From Phytophthora sp. 'mugwort' (Eukaryota > Oomycota > Peronosporomycetes > Peronosporales > Peronosporaceae), in NCBI GenBank assembly GCA_033558025.1, contig JAUCEF010000007.1, forward strand, positions 2,232,001-2,296,000: a stretch of 64,000 nucleotides of DNA, read 5' to 3'. Under the pieces are notes generated by a model. The model was not told the origin of the DNA, searched no databases, and worked only from the letters and a program-made list of their open reading frames with translations. Below, one piece after another: positions 62,128 to 64,000 of the stretch. The translations under genes and the position numbers were made by a program. The stretch's first letter is position 1, and the number at the start of each line of letters is the position of its first letter.

Positions 62128-64000
62128 TTATTCGTCAGCGTCCATAGGAGAAGCAGTCTTTTTGAGGTAATACTCGTTGAAATCAAAGCGGGACATGAGG
62201 AACGAAAGGCTTTGCGAGCCGCTGTCCATCATTAAGTACACACAACAGTGAGAACACGAGAACCTTTCATATTAGCAACCGTCAGCAGTTTTGTTCCGTA
62301 CCGAATTGAGTTCTGCTTGACGATGTCGAGAAGTTGTAGAAACTGTTTGATGAAATCTTCCGAGATTTCTTCGATCTGGCGCAAGATCTTCGAGTTGGTT
62401 CCAAACGTGTCTCGCTCTGCTTGCATACTGTATTCGTCTTCCTCTGGTATTCCCCACGACCCCTGCTCATCAAAATATCATATGCACGTGTTCATTTCTA
62501 TGAGTCGATCAAAGACGAGCTGCTTGGTGATATGTCAAACGTACATCAAGTTCCTGGCGCTGAATCAGTTGCTGACGCCTCTCCTCCACGTGTTTTTCGT
62601 GCATTGCAGTCGTGTACAAGTTCTCCTGCGCTTTGCAAAATCTGATAATCGTGGCAAAGATGAGCTTGAGCTGTTTCAGAAGTTCTCGCGATTCCTTCAT
62701 CATAAAGCCCTACGGAAGGAAGCATCACAAAACACGCTCGTTATTTTCCAGCACCAGCACTGATAAACATGACCTGTTCTTACGTTTTTCTTGATGGATG
62801 TAATATACGCCGCGTGGCTTTCAATGAGTCCATCTAAGTCCTTTGCAGCGTTCAGATCCTTTACTAACTTATGCCACGCCGTTTCCAGGACCTAGAGAAG
62901 CACAACACCTTGTTCAGAGAACAGCTTTGAATCCAGGACTCATTCAGCGTCTTACCTCAAACATAATATAGTTGAGAAGGTTCGTTATAAAGTGGATCAT
63001 CTCAGATCGTACGAGCTGGCTTCTGTGTAGCACAGGTCGAATTCCCGGCACACATCCCTGTACATCACACCACCAGGTAAACACGTGCAAGTGAGAAACG
63101 TCTGTGACCTTCAGATGTGCGACGCAGCGTACGGTACCTGAACCTCATGTCCAAGATTCATATCCTTTGTCCATGACGCAGACAATGAATGCTCCACGCG
63201 TTTCATTCGCCATAAAAAATCAAAGATCTGCTGGTACTGGAGCATCGAAGGCGCAGGAATGACACTATTCACTGGCGCTTGCAAGTTGTAGTGCAAACAG
63301 AAAATGTCCCAACCAGTATCCGCTGTAACAAACAAAGACACAGACATTTCTAGGTTAGATTATGCCTCGACTGCAGTATTAGATCAGCCATTCGCTTACC
63401 TGAGGATCCTTGGAGTAGTTCGACATCTAGGCGCCCTAGAATATCCCCCGACTAGAGCACACAAATGGTCATCAATGCGAACAACATACACGAAAGCTTA
63501 CACGTCAGAATACAAACCTCAAACTTCGCATTTGAAGCGTTTAGCGCTGTTTCTAGCACGTTTGTAAGCGTATGACGGTATACTTGTGACCCTCGTTTGG
63601 ACAATTCAGGCCCCAATAGATCCATTAAGTATTGAACGAAGTCACCCTGCCGACAGCAAAATACATTATCAGCCTTATCACACCCATTATCAATGAACCG
63701 AGGCATCCATGTCACTCCGTACCTGTCCTAGCAGCAAATAGCGCTTCAATGCTTGGCAATGATCCAGAAGCCGGTACTTCTCCAACAACGTGCGGATCAG
63801 ATACTGGTTCGTTGAGTTTGACACATTCTCAATCACTGTTTCAAGACGCTTTAGCTCTACAAAATAGGCCCATTCGTTTCCAGTCTCCATTCCAATCACG
63901 GCGGTCTCTTGAGCAGCATCCATAACCCACTACGTGAATTAAAAAAAGCAAGCAGCGGTCAGTAACTACCTAACCAAGCTGTCCACAAGCTTCCACTTAC
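62128..64000 (-). CDS. TUBGCP3: Gamma-tubulin complex component 3 (GCP3), C-terminal part
   Basis: Nine exons lie in the window: 63723-63929, 63518-63646, 63400-63451, 63138-63322, 62956-63057, 62784-62891, 62545-62709, 62302-62462 and 62128-62221, with introns of 64-82 bp. They encode the last 400 aa. The intron beginning at base 64000 (GTAAGT) shows the gene continues to the right. Diagnostic GCP motifs are HCQALKRYLLLGQGDFVQYL, VYRHTLTNVLETAL, DILGRLDVELLQGSS, DTGWDIFCLHYNLQAPVNSV, FDFLWRMKRVEHSLSASW, EMIHFITNLLNYIMFEVLET and the terminal LSFLMSRFDFNEYY. Together with the extended linker before the last helices they favour GCP3 over GCP2. The GRIP2 half binds gamma-tubulin and nucleates microtubules at centrosomes and basal bodies. 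Confidence 0.92.

Noticed and set aside
62222..62301. GCP3 donor at AAAG|GTTCTC instead of CG|GTACGG
   Set aside because: The later donor leaves the wrong phase; the GTACGG donor at 62301 restores SIRGSQSLSFLMSRFDFNEYY-type family ending.
62956..63060. CTACACAG (near 63025) as a splice acceptor in GCP3
   Set aside because: Using it breaks the frame or creates TGA; continuing through it gives the GCP-family stretch GIRPVLHRSQLVRSEMIHF, so the acceptor at 63058 is used.

Overview
The window looks like gene-dense nuclear DNA of an oomycete, most likely Phytophthora-like. This is inferred from gene content and structure, not from a species match. The genes are eukaryotic and mostly GC-rich in third codon positions. 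Many are uninterrupted for 1-6 kb; the others have short GT-AG introns (53 reconstructed: 51-136 bp, plus one of 400 bp). Spacers are usually 50-400 bp. Ciliary and centrosomal genes suggest a flagellate stage such as zoospores. I see no transposon, CRISPR array, tRNA or rRNA gene.

Layout. 1-7.2 kb: end of a villin (headpiece), a six-exon SAM methyltransferase with a GC-AG intron, a small unknown gene, a nuclear-type LRR protein, a 1.7 kb gene-free gap, and an orphan gene. 7.7-14.5 kb: plant-type LRR protein with a myristoylation-type N-terminus, TPR-Kelch protein, tail-anchored small protein, endonuclease III, and decapping activator DCP1. 14.7-25.5 kb: polytopic membrane protein, a P4-ATPase with a C-terminal dysferlin-like tail, HIT hydrolase, esterase, RRP36. 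25.7-36.3 kb: giant ARM-repeat protein, a second ARM/KA1-like protein, HAD phosphatase, OTU deubiquitinase. 36.6-44.1 kb: GMPPA, SIN1 (TORC2), ribosomal protein eL18, and an aspartyl beta-hydroxylase/sulfotransferase fusion. 44.1-49.7 kb: a Tudor-like/C2/coiled-coil protein and an AGC kinase with three cyclic-nucleotide-binding domains. 49.8-64 kb: an 11-exon ankyrin protein, a CFAP54-like ciliary giant, and the C-terminal exons of gamma-tubulin complex component GCP3, which runs off the right edge exactly at a splice donor.

The genes do not form one pathway. Themes are cytoskeleton and cilium (villin, CFAP54-like, GCP3), signalling (cyclic-nucleotide kinase, SIN1, LRR proteins), RNA and ribosome metabolism (DCP1, RRP36, eL18) and membrane or surface chemistry (flippase, GMPPA, hydroxylase-sulfotransferase). 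Most neighbours lie head-to-head or tail-to-tail with small spacers, so shared promoters and overlapping 3' UTRs are likely. The best candidates for novelty are three domain architectures: flippase plus DysF-like tail, hydroxylase plus sulfotransferase, and a PKG-like kinase whose cassettes lack the usual cGMP-selecting threonine.
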